From Ricordea florida (taxonomy: Eukaryota; Cnidaria; Anthozoa; Corallimorpharia; Ricordeidae): a stretch of 64,000 bases of DNA. Within the stretch, counting starts at the first letter, position 1; each line of letters begins with the position of its first letter. Under the pieces are notes generated by a model. It was not told where the DNA came from. It was given only the letters and a program-made list of their open reading frames with translations, and made no database searches. Location: positions 16,804,060-16,868,059 of the forward strand of contig OX453287.1 in assembly GCA_949710005.1 (NCBI GenBank), read 5' to 3'. This document shows, piece after piece, positions 26,356 through 37,803 of the stretch. Made by a program: the position numbers and the translations under genes.

Positions 26356-29300
26356 AGATACTCTGTTATTTTGTCTGCAGCAAATAGTTACCCAACAGTA
26401 TACAAAAACATAAATTTGGAGTTATGTTGCTTAACTAAAATTAATGTGTATTGTTCAGGGAACGAAACACTTGATTGAATATCACAAGGACTCTTCAAAT
26501 CTACTTAGATGTGAAGTTGGCCCGTTACAAGTTGAGAGGTTTTCTAATCCCAACTCTTAATCGATCTTTGGGTTAATTACAACAGTGGGGAACTGTAAAT
26601 CACTGAACACAATTTATACAAAAAGTAGTTCTTGGAAGCAGCAACGGGGAAAACTTGCTTGCTTGAAGCCCCCCAGGCACTGCATTTGGTTTTTAGAAAT
26701 CGAAACATGGCAGTACAGTCAAAGTTTGAAACCCAGACTATCTGAACCCACCTATCCGCAAAGTTTGAGTGCAGTACATCAAATTTGTTTGGCTTTCCTG
26801 CAATGAGTTTAGAATCTGGTGCAATGGTAGGCTTTAAGAGTGATGTAACATTCAGTTACTAGAGGGCAACATTGCAACTGCAAAATTTGAAAACTCATTA
26901 CTTTTGGGTTGGTGGCAAACCAAGACAGTACCATAACCACTATATTAAAATAGATTGAACATTTGGTGGTTACACAAGAGGGGTGAAGTTCATTTGCAAG
27001 TTCTCTTGAAGTTCCAGATAACTTTGCAGTCTGGAGCTCTGTTTTTAAGTCAGAGTCCATTGCATATTTGTGTAGTTCTTGACACACAGACCAGCCTAAG
27101 GTGCAAGTTAACTTTGAATTGCCAGGCTTAAACTTAGAATCAAACTCATGTTACAAATACTTCAATCGCAAGACAGCCTTCCAAGTCTTTTTGAGAAACG
27201 GGTCAAAATGTCGCTAGGAAAGACAGAGAAATCCAATGTACTAACTGTAAATTTAAATAATTTATACAAACTGAAGTATAACTGTTCCTCTCACTGTGTC
27301 ATTCTTAGGGCAACATAAAAAAAAACATACAATTTAACTATAAACGAGTCTATCAAATTTGACAAGTTCTTTTCTATAGAAACCTTAGCCTGCAGGTTCT
27401 TACAATTTAGGTTTTTTAATACAGGATTGTTTGGTTTTTAATACAGGCTTTTCTGGTTTTCAATGTAGGCTTTTCACTTTGTACAGTAGGAGGTAGAATA
27501 CGCAAGACAACATAATTATTCACTAATTTGTTGGATTCAGTCTCAAAGATGGTGGGGGGTACTCAGGATTAAAATGTGGAGGAGGTGCAAAGGACGTCTG
27601 GGTGTTTGAAACCTGTTGTTCCAGGATATGGGGGAATGAGAGAATTGTTGATAAATTTTCGGTGGTAGTCGTGTTTTACTCAGTTGTCATGTCTGCAAAC
27701 AAAGACTACCAAAGACAGAAGATCCATGGTGGTAAATGCACAACAGATAATTATATGGTAGTAAATATGTACACATTGGTTGTTTTAGGAAGAAATATGC
27801 AGTTGTTGTTAGTCTAGGAGCTTTTTTGGATTTAATTTTTAATGAGGGGATCTTGATTGGTTCTGATTTAAATCAGAGGGATTACTTGCCATTTTGAGCA
27901 ATGACCTAATTCACAACTCCCTGACATTTTAGACCCAGAGTATGTCCCCCACCCCCACCCCTTGGGATTTTTCATTACAAACAAGCCAGGCTCGCATATT
28001 ATAGCTAGTGAATGCAATTACTCTCACATACAGTACAAAAAATTGTTTGGGAAAAGAAGCAAAAGTAGTTTTGATGGTTTTCAAAATAATGAGAAACATA
28101 CAAGCATACTACCAGCCCCTTGGCACTATAAAATAGGTGACCTTGAGCTGCCTGTGACTAGCCTAGTGCTATGGATATAACTCAACACATGCAATAACCT
28201 TGCAAATATTAGTAGATATGCTCATGTGATGGTACATGTGAGTTAATAAATGCATGATAATTAACTAGATTTTAACCATAAGAATTCAGTAGCAGTAGAG
28301 AACATTTTAAGTAGCTGTACTGCTACTGAATCAAAGATTAAAACTTTTTCATTCCCAAGATCTAAGTGACTGCAGTAATTCTTGGTGAGTACTGCACTGT
28401 AAATGTTTTGGTTCAATGTTATCCTTGATTCAAAATTTATTTTCCTTTGTTTCAAACTCATTATCATTAAATTACCACAACCAAAACCAAACCAAACCAA
28501 ATATGAACAAAGGATAAAATTCAACCACTTCCTTATACAAGTTACAAGGTGAAAGACATTTTTGAATGTTAAATGTTTGGATGTTATTTAATCTTACATT
28601 TTAATTTGCTGTAGTTCCCATGCATTATTAAAATCAAAGAGAAATTTTCCTGAAACCAAAGGGGAAAGAACGGTTTCCGAATAACTGATAATTATTACAT
28701 TCCTAATTTTGCACAATACATACATATGTTGCTGTTTCTAATCATAAAATTTAAAGGGTGGGCAGTATTTAACTTATTGCGTACAGCGTCAAACTAACCA
28801 ATAACCAGGGCAAACTATTCTTCTATTAACTGTTACTAGAAACAAGCTTGTATTTTATCATAAATCCTGCAGTCTGATTGACTATTGTACTCCCTATCTT
28901 TTCTGTGTTAGAAAGTAGTGAAAACAGCTGCAGTTTAAAAGGGAACAATGTACTTTAAGTTCAAAAATCAGTAAAATTAATATTGGTATAAAATCAAGTG
29001 CAGCATTTAATAGTTGATATCTACAATTAGACTAATCATTCTCGTTTTCTACAAGTAAAATAGTAAACCTGGTGCTTTGTCACTTGTCGACAATAATTAT
29101 TGACTTGTAGAAAACTCAAATTTATAGTCTTATCGTTAAATATCCTGTAACCTACATTTATATTGATATAAAGTTATATCAAACCAGTAGACAGCACTTT
29201 CCAGATGCCCTGATTTACTGTCTGAACTTTAATAGTGTGGTCATGTTCAACTATGTACCCAATAAGAGAACAAGGTGGGCCTTTTCTCAAGGAAAAAATA

Positions 29301-29454
29301 ACTACTTGCACCAAACTGTAATGAATAATTTCAATTACTCATGGTCATCTAATCAAGATGGTAGAAGGGCTGCTGATAACTAAGTGCTGAAATTCTTTTT
29401 GGATAACTTTTTCAAAGTCAGACAAAATAGTGAAGATTTCTAGTAACATTAATA
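26356..29454. other. host sequence, no gene recognised
   Basis: AT-rich intergenic or 3' flank of the YKT6 gene. No exon supported; open frames are short and unrelated to known families. A (TAA)n stretch follows at 29455-29500. Confidence 0.4.
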
Positions 29455-29570
29455 TTAATAATAATAATAATAATATTACTTAATAATAATATATTTAATA
29501 TCAATATGAATTTTTCTGGGCTTAAATTCCATTCAACTCATCGATACTGAGGTGAATAGTTGGTTTAGTT

Positions 29571-30124
29571 TATACTAAAACAGTGAGATAATGTACACCA
29601 GAAAAAGAAAATGCCATGGAAAATGGAGGACTGCTCAACTGACAATCCATCGCAGCTCGGATCGTCATACGGGATTTTTTGTTGTAATGACTGCCGTACG
29701 TCATGTTTTCTCGCTGACAGAAAAAAAATTGTTTAGTTTCTAGTGGCGACATTTCTTCAAATGAAGTTACCAACTCTTTCTATATTTGAAACCATTCTGT
29801 AAAAAATTTAATTCAACTTTGGTTCTCAAGTGAACAAGTGATATCAAATTTGGTTACGCAAGATGAATTTGCATTTGTAAACAAAACATTTCTTGTTGGT
29901 TTTTATTGCTAAACTCCTGGTTAAAAACATAAGCCATTACTTCTGAACATGGCCAAGCCAAATTTAGTCGCTTTCTTGGAGTTTTCAGGGACTGCTTCGT
30001 TGTTAATTTGGATTATTTCTTCACTTGTCACGGATGCAAACTGGGACGCCATATTCAAGCAGTGGAGCGGAGTTTGACTAGCCAATCAGAACGCACCTCC
30101 AACCCTATCCACTGTTTTAGTATA
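29571..30124. mobile_element. non-autonomous TIR element
   Basis: TATACTAAAACAGTG at the left is exactly inverted as CACTGTTTTAGTATA at the right, 554 bp apart. GCCAATCAGAACGCACCTCC lies just inside the right end. No transposase frame is present. Confidence 0.6.
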
Positions 30125-30428
30125 TACTATAATTATCGACCTTTACTTTGATGAGTTATATTTTTTATACTGGTTCTATTGCATGGGTAAAAAAAAAACA
30201 CTTTATTTATCAAGGATCAATGTCTAGGGATAACATCATAATAGTAATAACATAATAATTGTTATTATTGACTTCAATTCTTTCGCTGTCGTTCTGAAAC
30301 AACCCTTTAGTAGTTACATGTACATGATATTGCACAACTTCCGTTTAAATTTTTTACTTAGTTTGCCTGTGAACAAAATTTCTGTACAAAAATAACTGTC
30401 CCTTGGTATTATAGCAAGGCTAAATAGT

Positions 30429-33400
30429 TTATTGAATACAGCAACAGGAATTTGTTTTCCTTGCCTGCAAGGAGCAAAAAGACAAAGACAATGTTAGCAA
30501 ATAGAAGGCTATTATAATGCTTTTTCTTTCCATCCAATTCTACCGTTAATTGATCACTTTTATCAATCAATCAATCAATGTTTTATTTGCCACATTATGA
30601 AATGACATAAACTTTAAAACAGACATTGGGTGGCAAGAAGACCTCTAAAAAACCACAAGGCATAAAAATGGGAGGACTCCTTGGTGACACATGAACAAGA
30701 AATCAATTACAGCAAAAGGTGAGCGTAGCAACAAATGCATTTTTGTAATGTCTTCATTAGATGAAACTTCAGCTATCTGTATCTCACTATTTATAGTTGG
30801 GATGCACATCAATTTTAATTTTCATTGTTGTCTTAAAATTCTTCAGTCTATATCTAGATTTAAAAATATATTAGTTCTTTATACAGCATTAGCAGTACGT
30901 TTTTTGTAACAGTGGTGACAGGCTATAGCATGCACTAAGCCAGAAGTGGACTATACAGAATGAGACAGTAGTAAGTCCATAATTTTATCACATAGTTCAT
31001 AATTACTTTTATTAGTCATTAAAGTAAGATGACATCCATACTGGGGAAACCCGGATTGCATCTTTATATATAAAACCAAAAGGTGTGCTCCTCAGAAACT
31101 TGTATAAAAAATAATTAAAAAATATTACATAAGCCTGCATGAAAGGCGGAAATACTGGGCCAATCATATAAAGCTTTTACAAGAGAATTTAGAAATGTAG
31201 CTATTGCTTTTGAGTTTGAAATCAATGGTACAATTGTAATTTACACTTGTGAAAGTTGAACTCAATTGACCCCTAGTGAACTGCATTTCAACGATCCAGT
31301 AATATTGAATGTAAATATACAAAAGTTTCATATAATAATGTGCAATACAGTAGAAAGATATACCAAAGATATATCAAAGGTATAAGATATAAAAAAATAT
31401 ATTTCTACTGAAGTGCACCTATATGAAATTTTCATATATTTACATTCATTTCTTCATCCTCTACAGTACAGTACGAACTCACAAATGACCAGCTCCCAGT
31501 TGGTTTGATAGCTCAGTTGGTCAAAGCTTTGCACTGGAATTGCAAGGTCATGGGTTTGCAGGTCTTGTCTTTGTAACTGGCTATGTTGCTTACATAACTG
31601 TGAGGATCCTTCATTTATACCAGTGATATTTCGTGATACAATTCCTTAATTGTGTAGGTAACAGCTATTAGATAAACTGAAGTATACAAACTAAAACTCC
31701 AAGTAGAGCAAACATGTGCTATGCAGAACAGAAGGGAGATATTGCATTGTATTGCATTGATTCTTCAGTTATAACTTACAGTCTTGTAGAATGCTTTGGA
31801 TTGTAGTGTGAGTCCTTCTGATTTCTCCACTAGATCATCAAGTTTCTCTCCTCGTTGAAGGACTGCTTCTATTGTACTATGCTACAAGGGAAGACAATGA
31901 TAACTATTGGTAACAGGGAGCAGGGTTGGCACAGTGGTGAGAGCGCTTGCCTTCCACCAATGTGGCCCGGGTTCGATTCCTAGCCCCGGCATCATATGTG
32001 GGCTGAGTTTGTTGGTTCTCTACTTTGCTCCGAGAGGTTTTTCTCCAGGTACTCCGGTTTTCCCCTCTCCACAAAAACCAACATTTGGTTTGATTTGATT
32101 TGATTTCATTTGTGCTTTAGTGTCCCCAATTAGTACATCAGTGCTAAACACAGTTGACACTCAAATACAGGTCATTAACACCAGTGAATGTCAAAGACGT
32201 TGCACTTATCTTTCTGTGCATTGCATTGTAATTTGTTTACTGTAGACATTGTGCATCTGCTGTCATTGTTAATTAAATTAAAGGTTCAGTTGCAGGCAAG
32301 CTAGCATTTGTCATCATAATACCTTTATTTGTACATGTGCAGGTAGAGGACATGTGAGAACAAACAAGATACTCTAAACACTCAGAAAATTATGAACAAA
32401 AAGAATATTTAAATAAACTTACACCAAGTTCTCTAAACTAATTTAAAGGAAAGTATAACATTCTCTTCAGAGAATTACTACTCAGATCTTCATAAAGACA
32501 GGAATACCGGTACAAACATTGCTGAAGTGTGTGGTTATGTAAAAAAAACTATGTTGTAGGTTAAAATGAATTTCAGGTCAAAATGGTTCCAAACTAGTTT
32601 GATTTATTTTTTCCTTTGTTTCAGATTATTGAAGGACCATGGAAATCAATCTGAAAAATAGGAAAAAAGAAATCAAACTCATTTGGAACCATTCTGACCT
32701 GAAATTCACTTTGACCAACAACAGCTGAAATCAATCAAGTAATGTAAAATTTGGAATTATAAATGAAAAATTAATTACAATATAATAAAACATAAGTACG
32801 TGAGACTGATTATAAACTTACTAAAACTATTTTAGTTTCATCAAGTTCTGACTGCACTTTTGTCATGGCATCTGCTTCTCTTGGATTCTGAAACAGGATC
32901 AAAGCAGACCTCAAAAATGAATGCATTGATTACATGCACTCAAATTACTGTTGCCTCAATCCTCCATTCTTAATAGAAGAACTCTTGGTGAAAATGTCTG
33001 CTTGAATGTTAGAATTTTGAAATGTTTATAATTGAGGAAGAAAGAAATCCAGAGAAAAACCTTTTGAGCAAAGGCAAGAGAAAACAAACAAACCTGATAA
33101 TCTTGCAGGTATTTCTCACACTCAGGCCAAGTAATGGTGCTGAAATCAAAGATGCATGAACAAACATTACATCAGGGTGTTCATTAGGTATCGGAGATCA
33201 GAGAATTCTCCAGCTACTATGAAGAAATCTCCGGTTACTACGAAGAAATTTCCGGCTACTACGAAGAAATCTCTGGCTACTACAAAGAATTCTCTGGCCA
33301 AATTTAGGTGGGCTGAGCTAGTGTTAAATTAAAATTTAATTTAGACGTGGAGCGCATTCAGAATATCCTCCTGTTACTTTACACAATTCTCCTGCTACTA

Positions 33401-36400
33401 AAATTCTTATTGAAAGCCCTGTATGTCAATTCCAAATAAGTGGGAAGCTAAAAATTATTAATTCAGACAAGTTTGAGCAAGGAATCATACACTGCATATT
33501 TGTGCATAATACTGTAAATATACACATGAATCTTTATGTACAACGAGAAAGATAAAGATTTTGACTTGTACAGTACTTACTTAGGTTCCGCTGTTTTCCA
33601 TACTGATGTCGATATTTTTTGGAAAAAATCCTCCAGAACCTTTTTTAAGATAGAAAAAAATGATTAATATTGAGAAGAAGTAAGCTTGATAGCAATCAAA
33701 TAACGTTCTTTATGTTCTTATTTACATAAATTGTATTATTACAATTACATGTATTACTGTTGATAACTTCACTGCACTGCTACATGTATGCATATGTTAC
33801 AGGTTAAATTTTATTTCTGGTCAAATAGATTTATCTTAGGTTGGTTTGCAATTTTTTTGTGTCTGGTATTCATTATCCTAAATACAGATGAAAACATTAC
33901 ATACCAACTTAGGTTAAATCATTTTGACGAGAAATAAAATTCAACCTGTAACAGATATATTATAAATAATTCACATCTACGATTTTATTTTTATTAGCAT
34001 TGTTTATGGTTATTCAAGCTATGATTGAGGACAACATGGCATAACCCTGAGTGTCATTTGGTTTTCTAGTTTGTGTATTTAAGTACAAAACAAGGGAAAT
34101 GCTCAAAATTTGTCACCTTATTTAAAAGGGTAAAGGCCACTCTCTGAGGATATTCATGATCAGCGACCAGAACACCTCCTAAAGTGTCTGATCTGACAAA
34201 CACATGGCAGATGTATTCTGAAAAAAAAAAATGTTTACATTATATTGAATATGTTACAGGTTGAATTTGATTTAAACTAGGTTGGTTTGTAATTTCTTTA
34301 TGTCTGGTATTCATCATCACAAATATAGACAAGGAAATTACAAACCAACCTAGGTAAAATCAACTTTAACCTGAAATCAAATTTATTTTAACCTGTCACA
34401 AATACAATGTCAGTGATACTTTATGGCATGAAAGAAGTATTGTGGTTTAGCGCCTTACTCATGGTGCAACTTCTCTTCGGTGAACTTGCTAATGACACAA
34501 GATGAAAATGCCATCTCAGAAAAATATGGAAAGACTGTGTAAAGGAGGATCAAAATGCATTCAGATTTACCTGCAATTGCTAATTAGTTTTTACCTTGTT
34601 CTTTGACAGATGCTCTTTCATTTGGTCTTGTTCTTTCCACAAGGATTTGACTTGTAAACTGCATAAATTCTTTTACACTGCAAAGTTTTAAATTGTAATA
34701 CTAATGATTATAAATGCTATGTAGTGTACAGAAGGTGAGACAAAAAACCTAACAAAAACAATATGTACATGTATGTATACCAATGGAATGCATTGTGTAA
34801 GATTATTTGGTATGATCCAGACTTACATTATGAACCAAGTTCACTTAGACTATGGAGCATCAAAGGAACCTTTGATGTGCCATGATCCATGTGATCTCGG
34901 ATAACAAATTCAAATCCAGATCATACCAAAGAAATGCAGCCAAAGTGAGTATCTTGGCCAATGAGATAGCAGGATCCTGGTATCTCACTGAATTTGAAAG
35001 CTATTACTTTAATAAAACTAATCAGACACTATGCCTCACTTTGAAAGACATCTGGATAGTGGTATTAAGTTGGTAGTGGTATTAACTGCATAAATTCTTT
35101 TACACTGCAAAGTTTTAAATTGTAATACTAGTGATTATAAATGCTATGTAGTGTACAGAAGGTGAGACAAAAAAACCTACCCATACACAATATGTACATG
35201 TATGTATACCAATGGAATGCAATGTGTAAGATTATTTGGTATGATCCAGACTTACATTATGAACCAAGTTCACTTAGACTATGGAGCATCAAAGGAACCT
35301 TTGATGTGCCATGATCCATGTGATCTCAGATCACAAATTCAAATCCAGATCACACCAAAGGAATGCAGCCAAAGTGAGTATCTTGGCCAATGAGATAGCA
35401 GGATCCTGGTATCTCACTGAATTTGAAAGCTATTACTTATAGAACTAATCACACACTATACCTCACTTTGAAAGACATCTGGATAGTGGTATTAAGTTCA
35501 GAGTGTCTTTACTAAACTGTCTCAAACTCATTAATTATTCATGAGGTTATCAGCCAGTAAAGGGAAAGTATTTTGTCACATGCATGAATCTAGATACCCA
35601 GTAAAAACGTATATCCATATCACTACAATCTAGATATCCAATAAAAGTGCATATCCAGATCACTAGTGATTTGGATAGAGATATTCAAACTGGATAGAGA
35701 TTGGTTAGAGATATCTCTCTTTCGTGAAGAAAATTTCTTTTTTATATAAACTGTCACACAACCTAACAGATCTTTCTGTAACTCACTTGAAACCAAATTA
35801 TGAGAGAAGAACCCGTGGGAGTCACGATTTTAAATTTGTAGTCCCCAGGGCAAGAACAGATATTTTTAAATTTTCTTTTTTTCCCCGCATGTTAAGTGCA
35901 TGGAACTTTCTCCGTAAAGACATAGTTTATGCGCAATCAGTAGATAGTTTTAAATTTAAATTAATTAGTAGTTTTAATATTTTTATTATAGATTATTGTT
36001 GTTTTAAAGTTGGTGTGGTATCTAAGATTTTTACCGACTCAATAAAATGTAGATGTAGATGAAATGATTGAAAGAAGCTGTGACAATGCTGGAGGATGTG
36101 CCTGAATATCTTACTAGTGAGAACCTAACAGAAATGGAAAATGACCTTTGAAAGGTTCTTTCTAATATTCAGTCCACCTTGGTTGGTCGAAAACTAAACG
36201 CATCAGTACAAAGCAAAGTCACAGACTTTTTCTAATGATTCCATTGTCATGTTTCAATGATTGTAAGTTTTCTCTAAGATGAACATCTTACAGTCACGTA
36301 CATTTTCTGGTAGAAATGTCTGTTTTAGTCTTAATATGGATAAAAATGTGTGTATGTAACGTTTTTCTTTCGCAAAGCCTGCTTATTACGGACTCTGTGA

Positions 36401-37173
36401 CTTGTCCCCTTGGTGTTCACATTAACCGGGTTCTACTATACAGTACATTACACAAGTTGGGTTCTACTGTGTTGGAGTTAAAATCAACTGATCCCTAATC
36501 AAATTCTCGTGACTATAAAGATCCAAAGAAACTTGTTGAGATCTATTGAAGGAATTAAAATTGTTTGAGGCAGTCAAACAACCGATGTAAAGCAAGTTCT
36601 AACATTATTCTGGTTAATCCTGGTTAATTTTAAAACTTGGACTTGAACATAACTACGATCAAAATACTAGCCTGGACTGATATCAGAAATAGACAGTAAC
36701 AGAAATGATAACGCCAGAACAATAGTATCAGTGAAAACCGAAATGAAGTTACGCTACAATTTATTGTCGATTTCAATTGCTTATATTATTCAAAACATAA
36801 ACGATTTAACAAAATCTTCTATATCTCATGATCAACTGTGTACATGTGACTTTTCACTGAAAAGCGAAGAGATTTGTAGTAACGTTTGGTGGGAAATATA
36901 TATTCAGAGCAAATCTAATGAAAAGAACAAAGGATACGTATCTAAACGCTATTTTCCGATTCCAATATTGCACCTCTTAAAATTTAGTAAATGTAATTCA
37001 TTCTTCTATATTAAATTTACAAAACCACCAATGCATATTCTTCGCTAAAACAAGTTCGCATACGAGTATTACCTTGATCTTTGGAAATAACCGAACGATT
37101 GCAAATCGTGTGCCGCAACCAATGTCTTTGCTTTAATGTCTTTCCTGAGGATACTTAAAGCGTATAATTTCAT
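30429..37173 (-). CDS. YKT6: YKT6, prenylated R-SNARE, eight exons
   Basis: Exons 37073-37173, 34595-34677, 34117-34217, 33581-33639, 33094-33139, 32822-32887, 31780-31881 and 30429-30464 all have GT/AG borders and join in frame to 197 codons plus TAA, the usual YKT6 length. YKT6 drives membrane fusion in ER-Golgi, endosomal and autophagic traffic. The longin domain starts [17 protein letters not shown] and includes [26 protein letters not shown] and [11 protein letters not shown]; the SNARE motif runs from [15 protein letters not shown] through [18 protein letters not shown] with its central Arg. The end SCCCIQ gives a CaaX-type CCIQ box for farnesylation with adjacent palmitoylatable Cys. 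Introns carry MITEs, a SINE, a non-LTR fragment and a tandem duplication. Confidence 0.95.
31498..31590 (+). repeat. tRNA-like SINE head
   Basis: GATAGCTCAGTTGGTCAAAG resembles a tRNA D-arm/A box and GGTCATGGGTTTGCAGG a degenerate B box, at SINE-like spacing. It sits in the YKT6 3' intron. Confidence 0.5.
31911..32112 (+). repeat. tRNA-derived SINE with TTTGATTTGATTT tail
   Basis: TGGCACAGTGGTGAGAGC (A box) and GGGTTCGATTCC (B box) about 35 bp apart head a 200-bp unit ending in a pentanucleotide-like TTTGATTTGATTTGATTT run. This is the standard layout of a SINE. Confidence 0.75.
32561..32716. repeat. MITE in YKT6 intron
   Basis: TTAAAATGAATTTCAGGTCA and GGTTCCAAACTAGTTTGATT on the left are mirrored by AATCAAACTCATTTGGAACC and TGACCTGAAATTCA on the right. 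Confidence 0.75.
33180..33425. repeat. dispersed repeat with internal 24-27-bp units
   Basis: It is the inverse of 26155-26355 with an added run of four imperfect units CTACTACGAAGAAATYTC. It lies in a YKT6 intron. Confidence 0.7.
33796..33952. repeat. MITE in YKT6 intron
   Basis: GTTACAGGTTAAATTTTATT and its inverse AATAAAATTCAACCTGTAAC bound a 157-bp hairpin that also pairs TTAGGTTGGTTTG-like inner strings. Confidence 0.8.
34253..34399. repeat. MITE in YKT6 intron, same family as 33796
   Basis: It starts GTTACAGGTTGAATTTGATT and ends AACCTGTCAC, with CTAGGTTGGTTTGTAATTTC inverted inside. Confidence 0.8.
34657..35498. repeat. direct tandem duplication, 427-bp step, covering a YKT6 splice acceptor
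   Basis: AACTGCATAAATTCTTTTAC begins copies at 34657 and 35084. The copies share long near-identical runs to a common end TGGTATTAAGTT. The duplicated part contains the first 21 bases of YKT6 exon 2 and its acceptor; only the 34657 copy continues into the full exon. Confidence 0.88.
35724..36062 (+). pseudogene. 5'-truncated non-LTR retrotransposon (CR1/L2-like reverse transcriptase tail)
   Basis: A 112-codon frame ends in the tail typical of CR1-like reverse transcriptase proteins: [32 protein letters not shown] and [12 protein letters not shown] followed by S-V-D-S-F-K. Just downstream the sequence ends in the short repeat TGTAGATGTAGATG, as 3' ends of this clade do. The catalytic part is missing, so this is a dead fragment, antisense in YKT6 intron 1. 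Confidence 0.75.
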
Positions 37174-37803
37174 CTTGGATTTATATTACGAGAACTATGA
37201 ACGATCCAATTCAGCTCTTTTGTAAATTTCACTGCTCTCGGCTTTGTAGCCTCTCCTTCTTGCGGTAACGTCACCCTAACACTGTTGGCTAAGGCTATTT
37301 TTAGACAGTGAGGCATTTTTCTGTATTTGAGGAAGAGTGAACATGTAAAGGGAGCGAGCGGAAATGAGAACGACAGTCACAAAACAAAATTGTCGAGAAA
37401 TCATCGCTTTTATTGTACGTACTCGAGGGAAAATAACTTCGTAACTTACAATATATTCTGTAGACAACGGTTCCAAACAGGAACAAAATATCATTACCTT
37501 GGGAAATAGATCGTCTTATTACTAGATGTTTTTACAATAATTGGTTAGATTATCATAGTTAAATAACTATACTTAGCAATTCTCTGGTCTTTGCTTGCTC
37601 TAGTAGCTGTTATCTGGCTTCATGTATCTCTGATCTTGAGCAGTTTGATACAATTCACAACAAATTCCCAAAGGAAACATAGTTCTCTTTTCTTTCTTTA
37701 ACTTCGATTGTGATGATTGCGCCTGCGCACTAGGTTGCTCGTAACATGTGTTCTTCAGCATGTTTTACGGACACCTGTCCTTGAATCTTCGACACGTCTG
37801 ACT

